A DNA stretch of 42,225 nucleotides, taken from positions 1 through 42,225 of the forward strand of contig JAADHU010000074.1 of assembly GCA_013151645.1 (NCBI GenBank), read 5' to 3'. The position numbers were made by a program, and so were the translations under genes. This document shows positions 1-7,800 of the stretch, in pieces. The notes beneath the pieces were generated by a model, which did not search any database, had not been told where the DNA came from, and saw nothing but the letters and a program-made list of their open reading frames with translations. The stretch is from Gammaproteobacteria bacterium (GTDB taxonomy: Bacteria; Pseudomonadota; Gammaproteobacteria; Steroidobacterales; Woeseiaceae). Every line of letters starts with the position of its first letter. Position 1 is the first letter of the stretch.

Positions 1-79
1 CGAGCCACAAAGAACACACCACAACACCCCCACCACTGGTATACCATTAGCCCAGCCAAAACACCGAGACCACCACGCC

Positions 80-262
80 ATGAAAATACGCATCCTGGTT
101 TGCATCGCCACACTCTTCAGCGCCGTCACAATCACCGCATGCGGCCAAAAAGGTCCCCTCTTTCTGCCGGGAAATCCCAGTGAAGTTCAATCGGAGGTAC
201 CTCGACAGGAGCAACCCCGCAACGAGGAAGATGAAGAAGGCAACGACGAAAAGCCTGACTGA
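80..262 (+). CDS. lptM: LptM/YifL-like small lipoprotein
   Basis: A 60-residue lipoprotein. The signal peptide ends in a lipobox (TITAC) with the lipidated cysteine at residue 21, followed directly by GQKGPLFLP, the hallmark of the LptM/YifL (LppL) family. In E. coli, LptM sits in the outer membrane and helps oxidative maturation of the LPS translocon LptD-LptE; that role is transferred from the family. The tail after residue 30 is low complexity and strongly acidic (Glu/Asp/Asn). The gene ends 15 bp before polA on the same strand, so the two are probably co-transcribed. In other gammaproteobacteria the family usually lies beside lysA/dapF, which makes this neighbour unusual. The Shine-Dalgarno sequence is weak. 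Confidence 0.85.
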   Translation: MKIRILVCIATLFSAVTITACGQKGPLFLPGNPSEVQSEVPRQEQPRNEEDEEGNDEKPD

Positions 263-277
263 CGGATACCAGAGAAC

Positions 278-2989
278 ATGAGCAACAAGAAACTCGTCCT
301 GGTTGACGGGTCCTCCTATCTTTATCGCGCGTACCATGCGCTGCCGCCGCTGACGACGTCCCGTGGAGAACCGACCGGCGCGATACACGGTGTGCTGAAT
401 ATGCTGAATAAACTGGCAAGGGAGCAGGAAACCGAACATTTTGCGGTGGTGTTCGATGCGCCGGGAAAAACATTCCGAGACGAGCTGTATGCGCAATACA
501 AGGCAAACCGACCACCGATGCCCGACGATTTGCGGCCACAGATTGAGCCGATTCTGGATGCCGTAAAAGGCATGGGGTTGCCGCTGCTGCGGATTGAGGG
601 CGTGGAGGCCGATGATGTCATTGGCACGCTGTGTCGTCGCGCGGTGAACGCGGGCATGGAGGTGCTGGTATCGACCGGCGATAAAGACATGGCACAGCTG
701 GTCAACGACAAGGTGACGCTGGTCAATACGATGACGGATACGGTTCTGGACCGCGACGGAGTGAAGAACAAATTTGACGTATACCCGGAGCAGATTGTCG
801 ACTACCTGGGATTGGTTGGGGACAGTTCCGACAATATTCCGGGTGTGCCGAAGGTGGGCCCGAAGACCGCCGCGAAGTGGTTGAACGAATACGAATCGGT
901 GGCAGAAATCATCGAACATGCCGATGAGATCAAGGGCAAGGTTGGCGAAAGCCTGCGTGAGCATATTGAGCAATTGCTGCTGTCGCAAAAACTTGCAACC
1001 ATCGTTCAGGATGTCGATCTGCCGCAACAACCGGACGAACTGACACGCAGCGCTGTCGACGAGGAGGCGCTGACCGAATTATTCGTCCACTTTGAAATGA
1101 ATACAATGCTACGCCAGCTCCGTGAGAATTCGGCCAGTACCGACACGCCGGCGAATGAAGCGTCCACCGCGACTGTACCGAAAGGCGATTTTGAAACAGT
1201 CCTGACCAACGAAGCGTTCGACCGCTGGCTGCAGAAAATCAGTACTGCCGAGCTCGTCGCATTGGATACCGAAACGACCAGCATCGACTACATGCGGGCG
1301 GAACTCGTCGGCATTTCCCTGGCGACAAAAGCCGGCGAGGCGGCCTACATTCCGGTTGCACACGATTATCCCGGTGCCCCGGAGCAACTCGCACGCGACG
1401 ATGTGCTCAGCGCGTTGAAACCGTTCCTTGAAGATGACAATGCCAGGAAAGTAGGCCATCACCTTAAATACGATGCACACATATTCGCCCGCTATGGCAT
1501 CCGACTCAGGGGCATGGCGTTCGACTCGATGCTTGAATCCTATGTGCTCAACAGTGTTGCGACACGACACGATATGAACTCTGTCGCACGCTATTACCTC
1601 AATGCCGAGACGATTCGTTTTGAGGATGTTGCGGGCAAAGGCGTCAAGCAACTTACCTTCAACCAGGTCGACCTCGAACTGGCGGCACCGTATGCGGCGG
1701 AAGACGCAGACGTTACGCTGCAGCTGCACGAAAAACTCTGGGGTGATCTCAGCGAGAATGACGCACTGAAAACCTTGTATGAGACCATCGAACAACCACT
1801 GGTGCAGGTGCTTTTTGAAATGGAAGAGACCGGTGTCCTGGTTGATCGTGACATGCTGAAAAAGCAAAGCACTGAAATCGCCACCACGATACTGGAGATC
1901 CAGAAAAAAGCGCATGACCTTGCCGGCGGTCCGTTCAATCTCGGCTCGCCCAAGCAACTGCAGCAAATCCTTTTTGAGAAACTCGAGCTGCCCGTCATTC
2001 GCAAGACCCCGAAAGGGCAGCCATCCACCGCCGAAGACGTTTTACAGGAGTTGGCTGGCGACTATGAGCTGCCGCGCGTTATTCTGCAGTACCGCGGCCT
2101 GAGCAAACTAAAAAGCACCTATACCGACAAACTACCACTGCAGATTTGTGCGGCCACCGGCAGAATTCATACCTCCTACCATCAGGCGGTGGCGGCGACC
2201 GGCCGACTCTCGTCGACCGACCCGAACCTGCAAAATATTCCGATTCGCACGCCCGAAGGCCGGCGGATTCGCCAGGCGTTTATCGCGCCAGAGGGCGATG
2301 TCCTGCTGGCAGCCGACTACTCGCAGATTGAATTGCGCATCATGGCGCATTTGTCGGCGGACAAGGGTCTTCTGGATGCGTTTTCGGAAGGTCGCGATAT
2401 CCATCAGGCCACGGCGGCCGAAGTTTTCGAGGTCGCGCTCGATGAGGTCAGCAAGGACCAGCGTCGTTCAGCCAAAGCGATTAATTTCGGTCTGATGTAT
2501 GGCATGTCGGCTTTCGGCCTGGCCAAACAACTCAATGTCGGCCGGGGAGAGGCACAGGAATACATCGACCAGTATTTCGATCGGTACCCGGGCGTCAGAG
2601 CCTACATGGAAAATACTCGCGCCGCCGCAAAGGAACAGGGGTTCGTTGAAACGATTTTCGGTCGACGCCTGTATTTGCCGGAAATCAACGACCGCAATGC
2701 GCAACGGCGGCAATACGCGGAGCGCAGCGCCATTAACGCGCCCATGCAGGGTACGGCGGCCGACATCATCAAGAGAGCGATGATCTCGGTACAACACTGG
2801 CTGCAGGAAAACGATATAGCGGCACGCATGATCATGCAGGTGCACGACGAGCTGGTCTTCGAGGTGGCGGGTGATTCGGTCGATAGTATTCGCCAGGAGA
2901 TTGTCGGGCTGATGAGCGATGCGGCCACTCTGGACGTACCCCTGGTGGTCGATGCCGGGGTTGGGGGAAACTGGGATGAGGCCCATTGA
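278..2989 (+). CDS. polA: DNA polymerase I
   Basis: Full-length PolA of 903 residues (E. coli: 928). Domain order is the 5'-nuclease/FEN domain (about 1-290, starting KLVLVDGSSYLYRAYHALPP), a 3'-5' exonuclease domain (about 310-500) and the family A polymerase domain (about 510-903). The exonuclease keeps motif I (LDTETT) and motif III (YAAEDAD), so proofreading should be active. Polymerase motif A is DYSQIELRIMAHLS and motif C is MQVHDELVFEV. It fills gaps and removes RNA primers in repair and lagging-strand synthesis. It follows the lptM-like gene by 15 bp and is followed by a candidate sRNA gene. Confidence 0.98.
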   Translation: MSNKKLVLVDGSSYLYRAYHALPPLTTSRGEPTGAIHGVLNMLNKLAREQETEHFAVVFDAPGKTFRDELYAQYKANRPPMPDDLRPQIEPILDAVKGMGLPLLRIEGVEADDVIGTLCRRAVNAGMEVLVSTGDKDMAQLVNDKVTLVNTMTDTVLDRDGVKNKFDVYPEQIVDYLGLVGDSSDNIPGVPKVGPKTAAKWLNEYESVAEIIEHADEIKGKVGESLREHIEQLLLSQKLATIVQDVDLPQQPDELTRSAVDEEALTELFVHFEMNTMLRQLRENSASTDTPANEASTATVPKGDFETVLTNEAFDRWLQKISTAELVALDTETTSIDYMRAELVGISLATKAGEAAYIPVAHDYPGAPEQLARDDVLSALKPFLEDDNARKVGHHLKYDAHIFARYGIRLRGMAFDSMLESYVLNSVATRHDMNSVARYYLNAETIRFEDVAGKGVKQLTFNQVDLELAAPYAAEDADVTLQLHEKLWGDLSENDALKTLYETIEQPLVQVLFEMEETGVLVDRDMLKKQSTEIATTILEIQKKAHDLAGGPFNLGSPKQLQQILFEKLELPVIRKTPKGQPSTAEDVLQELAGDYELPRVILQYRGLSKLKSTYTDKLPLQICAATGRIHTSYHQAVAATGRLSSTDPNLQNIPIRTPEGRRIRQAFIAPEGDVLLAADYSQIELRIMAHLSADKGLLDAFSEGRDIHQATAAEVFEVALDEVSKDQRRSAKAINFGLMYGMSAFGLAKQLNVGRGEAQEYIDQYFDRYPGVRAYMENTRAAAKEQGFVETIFGRRLYLPEINDRNAQRRQYAERSAINAPMQGTAADIIKRAMISVQHWLQENDIAARMIMQVHDELVFEVAGDSVDSIRQEIVGLMSDAATLDVPLVVDAGVGGNWDEAH

Positions 2990-3040
2990 ATAACCGGGTC
3001 GGGTGAAAATTATTCTTTATTTTCAATATTTTACGCTAGT

Positions 3041-3068
3041 GGAACTCCTGGCGCATCAGGCGTTCTAA
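3041..3068 (+). promoter_or_regulatory. sigmaE (RpoE/AlgU)-type promoter for the sRNA
   Basis: GGAACT at 3041-3046 and TCTAA at 3064-3068 are separated by 17 bases. This matches the extracytoplasmic-stress sigma factor consensus (GGAACTT, 15-16 bases, then a G/TCTAA or TCAAA type -10). It lies in the polA-engB gap and points toward the candidate sRNA, predicting a start near 3074-3076. Pseudomonas ErsA, at the same locus, is also transcribed by a sigmaE-family factor. Confidence 0.6.
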
Positions 3069-3074
3069 TGTATT

Positions 3075-3186
3075 GAGCGACCCATTCGCTCTTCTGCTTA
3101 TCTCCCTAAGCGGAGCGGCAATACGGTTTCCCCAAACCGATTGCATTTTTGGCCCCGGGCACTGCAAACAGTGTGCCGGGGCTTTT
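3075..3186 (+). ncRNA. Candidate C-rich-loop sRNA at the Spot42/ErsA/sX13 locus
   Basis: About 112 nt between polA and engB, with its own sigmaE-like promoter and an intrinsic terminator. It reads as stacked hairpins with C-rich loops. Stem 1 is GAGCG/CGCTC (3075-3079/3087-3091), loop ACCCATT. Stem 2 is GCTTA/TAAGC (3096-3100/3107-3111), loop TCTCCC. Stem 3 is a perfect CGGTTT/AAACCG (3124-3129/3134-3139), loop CCCC. The terminator hairpin follows. Loops rich in CUCC/CCCC are complementary to Shine-Dalgarno sequences. The polA-engB gap holds spf (Spot 42) in E. coli, ErsA in Pseudomonas and, as I recall, sX13 in Xanthomonas, so position, size and loop design fit an Hfq-type regulatory RNA. 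Primary sequence identity to those RNAs was not established. Confidence 0.65.
3152..3186 (+). terminator. Rho-independent terminator of the sRNA
   Basis: GCCCCGG (3152-3158) pairs with CCGGGGC (3176-3182), extended by CACTG/CAGTG around a CAAA loop with one small internal mismatch, and is followed by TTTT at 3183-3186. The T-run follows the stem only on the plus strand, so it ends transcripts coming from polA or the sRNA. It abuts the engB stop codon. Confidence 0.8.
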
Positions 3187-3783
3187 CTATGCGCCTGCTC
3201 CAGCCTGCAAAAACTGCTCAAGTGCATCCCGCGCCTGGTCCACGCCTTGCCGGTTAAGGGCCGAAAATAATTGTACCGACGCCCTTTCGCCCAGCTCTTT
3301 TGACGCGCTCAGCAACGCGTTAGCTGCCTTACCGCGTTTCAACTTGTCGGCCTTGGTTAGCAATACGTGCACCGGCAGGTTCGATGGTTCCGCCAGTTGC
3401 AGCAACTGTCGATCGTAATCGGCCAGACCGCGCCGAATATCCACGATCAGGAACAGCCCGTGCAGGCTGCTGCGATCCTCGATATACGCGGTCAGGAGCT
3501 GCCCCCAGTGCTCGCGCACGGAATCCGCGACGCGTGCAAACCCGTATCCCGGCAGATCGACGAGGCGCGCCTGGTCACGCAATGAAAAGAAATTGACCAG
3601 CTGAGTCCGCCCCGGTGTTTTGCTGGTCCGGGCAAACTGCCGTCGATTGACGATGACGTTGATCGCGCTGGATTTGCCCGAGTTCGAACGACCCGCAAAC
3701 GCCACCTCACTGCCGGTATCGGGCAGGAACTGGGTCACTTTGTTGGCACTCGTAATGAATCTGGCGTTTGGAAATTGCGACAT
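3187..3783 (-). CDS. engB: Ribosome biogenesis GTPase EngB (YsxC/YihA)
   Basis: A 198-residue TrmE-Era-EngA-EngB class GTPase needed for assembly of the 50S ribosomal subunit. The G1 P-loop is GRSNSGKSS (residues 31-39), the G2 region is KTPGRTQ, G3 is DLPGYGFA, G4 is TKAD (around residue 143) and G5 is SALN. Length matches the family (about 200). It starts with ATG at 3783 and is transcribed toward polA, converging on the sRNA terminator. Next to it, divergently, is the cytochrome c4 gene, the order known from Pseudomonas. Confidence 0.97.
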   Translation of the reverse strand: MSQFPNARFITSANKVTQFLPDTGSEVAFAGRSNSGKSSAINVIVNRRQFARTSKTPGRTQLVNFFSLRDQARLVDLPGYGFARVADSVREHWGQLLTAYIEDRSSLHGLFLIVDIRRGLADYDRQLLQLAEPSNLPVHVLLTKADKLKRGKAANALLSASKELGERASVQLFSALNRQGVDQARDALEQFLQAGAGA

Positions 3784-4005
3784 GGGATACGGTCCTGATG
3801 TGTGTATAATTCGGGGCTTAAAGAGTTAACAGACCGCCAAATCTATAGTGACCGGTAATCGGTCCAGCGGCAAGGCCAGCAGCGTGTTGGCGCTGTCTGC
3901 CGCGGTCAGGGCTAAGTGTCTGCAACGAAAACATTCTGGGAATATTCACTCAATAGACTCCAGGCGGCACCGCTGGTGCCAATCTGGAGGAACGGTCAGG
4001 AAGAT

Positions 4006-4629
4006 ATGAAAATAAAGTTTGCTGTTTTAGCCGCCATGCCACTGCTGCTCGCTACTGTCGCCGGCGCCGAGAGCCTGGTCGAGGGTTCGTATGATGCCGG
4101 TGAGGCCAGATCGGTTGTTTGCGGTGCCTGCCATGGCCCCAAAGGCAATAGTGTCAATTCAGCATGGCCGAGTATTGCAGGACAACATGCGACCTACATT
4201 GTGCGGCAATTGCAAGCGTTCAAAACGGCCGGCAGGACCGACGCGCTGATGACGGGACAGGCGATGATGCTGTCCGACGAAGATATGGCAAATCTGGCGG
4301 TGTACTACGAAGCACAAGCCGGGGCCGCTAGATCGGTGCTGGATCCGGCGACGGTTGCCAAGGGCCAGGCCCTCTATCGGGGCGGCAACAAGGAGAACGG
4401 CGTCGCCGCCTGTATCGCCTGCCACGGACCCAGCGGAAAAGGCAATCCGGCTGCCAGCTATCCGGCAATCGGCGGACAATACGCCCAGTACACGGCCAAG
4501 CAACTCCGTGATTACGCGAGCGGCACACGTGAGACCGACGCACCGACCAAGATAATGCGTGATATCGCTGCTCGATTGAGCAAGGAAGAAATACAGGCCG
4601 TGGCGTCATTTATGCAAGGCCTGCATTAG
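4006..4629 (+). CDS. Dihaem cytochrome c4
   Basis: A 207-residue periplasmic dihaem cytochrome c. The start is placed at ATG 4006, where a Sec signal peptide begins (MKIKFAVLAAMPLLLATVAG) and GGAGG at 3986-3990 or AGGAAG just upstream can act as ribosome binding site. The longer frame from 3916 adds 30 residues that do not look like a leader. Two class I haem sites are visible, CGACH (residues 39-43) and CIACH (136-140), in two homologous halves; both halves carry Met residues downstream for axial ligation. Cytochrome c4 carries electrons to cbb3- or aa3-type oxidases. It precedes dsbA. Confidence 0.93.
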   Translation: MKIKFAVLAAMPLLLATVAGAESLVEGSYDAGEARSVVCGACHGPKGNSVNSAWPSIAGQHATYIVRQLQAFKTAGRTDALMTGQAMMLSDEDMANLAVYYEAQAGAARSVLDPATVAKGQALYRGGNKENGVAACIACHGPSGKGNPAASYPAIGGQYAQYTAKQLRDYASGTRETDAPTKIMRDIAARLSKEEIQAVASFMQGLH

Positions 4630-4710
4630 ACCGTTGTCCGTTCTAGCGAGTTTCCGTAAACCAAATTTAATTATGCCTGTCAGAACATCTATTCTCTGCG
4701 GAGATTTTTC

Positions 4711-5562
4711 ATGAAGCAAATAGCAATAATCGCCACCGTTCTCGCACTGTTGGTCGGTGGTTGGATCCTGATGCGCGACCCCGCCCCGGCGCCGGTGGCG
4801 GTCGAAGCCGAAACAGCAGTTCCGACAGAACCCGTCGAGGTGATCGTCGAGCCGGAAATCGTTGCGGATGACGCTCAGCCACAAATGGTTGAAGAATCAG
4901 CAGCGGCTGAAGAGGAAGTTGACGCCAGCGACAAGCCGATCATGCTCGCCCAGGCCGACACCAGCGCCGCGCCAAAGGACTGGCAGTATGAGGAGGGAAC
5001 CCATTTTACACGTCTGGTCCCTACACAGCCGACCGTCGGCGGCGCCGACAAGATCGAAGTGGTGGAAATTTTTTGGTACGGCTGCGGACACTGTTTCGAT
5101 TTCGAGCCCTACATCAATCGCTGGGCCGAGGAATTGCCCGCGAATGTCCGCTTCGTGCGCATTCCTGCCATGTGGAACGCCCTCGTCAAGCTGCACGGAC
5201 AGTTGTACTTTACAGAGGAAGTACTGGTTAAAAACGGCAAGATCGCTGATCCTGCGGGCTTCCGCACCGGCGTGTTTCTCGAGTACCACCGCCGTGGCAA
5301 CCGACTCGCCTCCGTCGAAGCCATACAGAGCGTTTTTGAGCGCTTCGGTGTCAGCGCCGAAGACTTCAAGGGTGCATGGGGATCATTTGAGGTCGCACAA
5401 AAGATGCGCGTTGCCGAAGATCTGGCGCGACGCTGGAATGTTACCGGCGTGCCGGCGGTCGTCGTCAATGGTAAGTATCTGACGGGTGCCGGCCAGACGG
5501 GTAGCTACCCGAAGCTGCTTGACGTGATGGATGAGTTGATTGCGCGCGAGACCGTTCGCTAA
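4711..5562 (+). CDS. dsbA: DsbA-family thiol:disulfide oxidoreductase with N-terminal anchor and acidic linker
   Basis: A 283-residue DsbA-like protein. The thioredoxin active site is CGHC (residues 125-128) in FWYGCGHC, and the cis-proline loop is TGVPA near residue 250. It introduces disulfides into periplasmic proteins. Classical DsbA is about 210 residues. Here residues 1-20 look like an uncleaved signal anchor (hydrophobic, no clear cleavage site) and residues 22-90 form a Pro/Ala/Glu/Val-rich acidic spacer that should hold the catalytic domain away from the inner membrane. Position after cytochrome c4 is conserved in gammaproteobacteria. It ends 4 bp inside the convergent L,D-transpeptidase gene. 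Confidence 0.93.
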   Translation: MKQIAIIATVLALLVGGWILMRDPAPAPVAVEAETAVPTEPVEVIVEPEIVADDAQPQMVEESAAAEEEVDASDKPIMLAQADTSAAPKDWQYEEGTHFTRLVPTQPTVGGADKIEVVEIFWYGCGHCFDFEPYINRWAEELPANVRFVRIPAMWNALVKLHGQLYFTEEVLVKNGKIADPAGFRTGVFLEYHRRGNRLASVEAIQSVFERFGVSAEDFKGAWGSFEVAQKMRVAEDLARRWNVTGVPAVVVNGKYLTGAGQTGSYPKLLDVMDELIARETVR

Positions 5563-6488
5563 CCCGCGTCTTCCGACACAATGTGCCATTCGCCGCCGTT
5601 GCGCTTCCAGTAAAGGCGTTTGCGGGTAGTGACCGGCCCGTGCTCTGTCATCAGCGTTTGCCTGAAGCGACTGACGAATAGTTCCTGCTCTTCCGGGTCA
5701 GCCAGCAACATCACATCCTGAAGGTTTACGGCGGCAAGCTCGCGCGCCGCAAATGCGCCCAGTCGATAGGCTGACCATGCCTCCTTGTCCATGCCACGCG
5801 ATCGAAATGCGTCGTCGTAGAGCGCGAGATAGGTCAGTAGATCGCCCTGTTCCAGGCTTGCTCGCCACTGTTCGAGCGCAACGCGAAACTCGACCCGCAA
5901 GACTTCCATGTCGGACGGTGCCGCCCACTGCATCTCGCGCACGACAATAATGGGTGTGACCTGCGGCGTAAGCTCACTGACGAGCAATGCCAACTCCTCG
6001 TTCGGCAGCGAAAGACAACCATCCGTATCGAGTGGCGGCCGGTTCGGCGCACTGGCATCAACACCGTGCAGCCAGATGCCGGAACCGGTGCGTTCATTGT
6101 ATCGATCCCAGGCATTTGGGTAGTCGAGTGGGAAAGCGGCGACACCGTATTTCGCCGCAAGTTTGCTGATATCCAGTTCTTCCGTAAGGAAATAGACCCC
6201 CAGCGGTGTCTTGCGATCCCAGGCACGCTGTTTGCCGACGCCCTTGCGACCAATGGACATATAGCGCCGATCTCTTTCAACGATGCCGTTGCTGGTCTGC
6301 GAATAGCGCAACAGGGTTGCCGATCCGGTATCTGCAATGAGGATATCCCCGGTCGACGCCGGAACCTCAAGCAAATAAGCAGGGAGGTAATTTACCGAAC
6401 GCTCTGACACGCTCGTAATGCTGTCTTCCGCTCCGACCGAGGTCGCCAGCAACAGCATCGAAACCAGCAGGTACGCTTGTCGATTCAT
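5559..6488 (-). CDS. L,D-transpeptidase (YkuD family) with C-terminal NTF2/SnoaL-like domain
   Basis: 309 residues with a cleavable signal peptide (residues 1-20, ending VGA). The YkuD catalytic domain spans about 48-190 and has the conserved His141 (IWLHG) and catalytic Cys158 (TDGCLSL), the HxxG...S/TxGC signature. Such enzymes make 3-3 crosslinks in peptidoglycan or attach proteins to it. The last roughly 110 residues (VEFRVALEQWRASLEQGD onward) look like an NTF2/SnoaL-type fold, a combination known in proteobacterial secreted L,D-transpeptidases. It overlaps the dsbA end by 4 bp, tail to tail, so no terminator separates them. Confidence 0.88.
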   Translation of the reverse strand: MNRQAYLLVSMLLLATSVGAEDSITSVSERSVNYLPAYLLEVPASTGDILIADTGSATLLRYSQTSNGIVERDRRYMSIGRKGVGKQRAWDRKTPLGVYFLTEELDISKLAAKYGVAAFPLDYPNAWDRYNERTGSGIWLHGVDASAPNRPPLDTDGCLSLPNEELALLVSELTPQVTPIIVVREMQWAAPSDMEVLRVEFRVALEQWRASLEQGDLLTYLALYDDAFRSRGMDKEAWSAYRLGAFAARELAAVNLQDVMLLADPEEQELFVSRFRQTLMTEHGPVTTRKRLYWKRNGGEWHIVSEDAG

Positions 6489-6693
6489 GGCCTGATTCTA
6501 TCCCGGGGAGCAACCGTGAGCTACCGATCAATTCACAGGTCTGCATGAGCTACTACGCGGATATAGGGTGTGGAAGCACTGTCTACGTTACTTAATTGTA
6601 GTTTGATGACGGTTTGCCAGGGTCATCATGCACAGGCTAGACTACGCTTGACGGTATTCTATCTGCTGCACGACCAGTCTGAGGAACCCGGTT

Positions 6694-7785
6694 TTGGCAA
6701 GATCCTTACAAAACTTTCTTCTGTTAAGCATCGTGTTTGTCGGCGGTCCTGCAGTTGCGGACATAGCGGCAGACGAAGAAGCATTCTTTGCGGCCTATCG
6801 TGAGTATCAGGAAGCCGATAGCCCGGACCAGGCGGTCGCACCGGCCAAAATTGCCCTCGAGATCGGCCGCCTACTGTATGGCGAGCAAAGTAAGGATACG
6901 GCGAACCTGTCTTATAATTATGGCTTCTCGTTGGTCGCCAGCGGTAATAAAAAAGACGGCAGGATTGTCTTGCTGGAGACACTAGCGCTTTTTGAAGCGG
7001 TTTACGGAACGAATTCTGCAGAAGCGATCCCGTTGCTGATGAAATTAGGAAGCGCGAGCGCCACATTATTCGAACCAAAACAACAGAAGGAACACTACGA
7101 TCACGCGTTGCGTTTGGCACATGATCACTATGGTCCTAAATCTGATCGCTATGGCCGACTGCTGCTGAAAGCTGGTACCGGTCTTATGGACTTGTCACGG
7201 TCACCTCTGGCGAGAAAATACCTTCGCGATGCATATAAGGTCCTGAATGATGCGCTCGGCACCGATAACGACTTGACACGCAAGGCTACGCTCCAGTTGG
7301 CTCGTTATGAGATCGCGGGCTCCCGGTACCTCAAAGCAGAAAAATATTTACTATCACTCGTGGAAACGTTCGACGACCCTCATCGGCCAGTTTCAAAATT
7401 TGAGCTGGGGGTTCACGCCGCATTAGTCGCTGTTTACCAAAACAGGGGAAACCCTGACAAAGCAGTCATGCATTGTCAGGCGATCGGACGGATGACCGAA
7501 TTCGACGAAGATCATGACTATATCCCACTGTTCCGACAAGCACCCAAGTATCCCTTGCAGGCACTAAGGCAGGGCAAGGAAGGATATGCAATCGTCGAAT
7601 TTACCGTCGATCGCGGGGGGGCTGTTCGCGACGCGAAGGCCACCAAGGTGTATGGGCACCGCACATTCGAAAAGGCCGCGATCGAAGCCGCCAGCGCCTT
7701 TCGCTACGCGCCTCGATTTCTTGATGGAAAACCGATCCCAACGGAAAACGTGCGTACGAAGATTTCGTTCAAGCTTATGAATTAG
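6694..7785 (+). CDS. Secreted TPR protein with C-terminal TonB_C domain
   Basis: 363 residues. The start is a TTG at 6694, supported by GAGGAA at 6681-6686 (7-base spacing) and by the signal peptide that follows (residues 1-22, ending AVA). Residues about 25-260 are helical TPR-like repeats of roughly 40 residues, with pairs such as LSYNYGFSLVASGN. Residues about 270-363 form a TonB C-terminal domain (APKYPLQALRQGKEGYAIVEF, then FRYAPRFLDGKPI). It lacks the N-terminal transmembrane helix and Pro-rich rod of a true TonB, so energy transduction is unlikely. Such proteins are usually annotated as energy transducer TonB, but their role is unknown. It converges on the GcvT-like gene 15 bp away. 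Confidence 0.8.
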   Translation: MARSLQNFLLLSIVFVGGPAVADIAADEEAFFAAYREYQEADSPDQAVAPAKIALEIGRLLYGEQSKDTANLSYNYGFSLVASGNKKDGRIVLLETLALFEAVYGTNSAEAIPLLMKLGSASATLFEPKQQKEHYDHALRLAHDHYGPKSDRYGRLLLKAGTGLMDLSRSPLARKYLRDAYKVLNDALGTDNDLTRKATLQLARYEIAGSRYLKAEKYLLSLVETFDDPHRPVSKFELGVHAALVAVYQNRGNPDKAVMHCQAIGRMTEFDEDHDYIPLFRQAPKYPLQALRQGKEGYAIVEFTVDRGGAVRDAKATKVYGHRTFEKAAIEAASAFRYAPRFLDGKPIPTENVRTKISFKLMN

Positions 7786-7800
7786 ACAGGCCACTCGGCC

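Noticed and set aside
47-1030. 327-codon minus-strand open frame over lptM and polA
   Set aside because: Fully antisense to conserved polA; composition is a GC-rich shadow.
3803-3812. TATAAT at 3805-3810 as a strong plus-strand promoter for cytochrome c4
   Set aside because: No acceptable -35 at 16-18 bp upstream, and that area is the engB start; left unassigned.
3916-4005. Upstream ATG of the cytochrome c4 frame
   Set aside because: It would hide the signal peptide inside the protein; ATG 4006 gives a proper leader and ribosome site.
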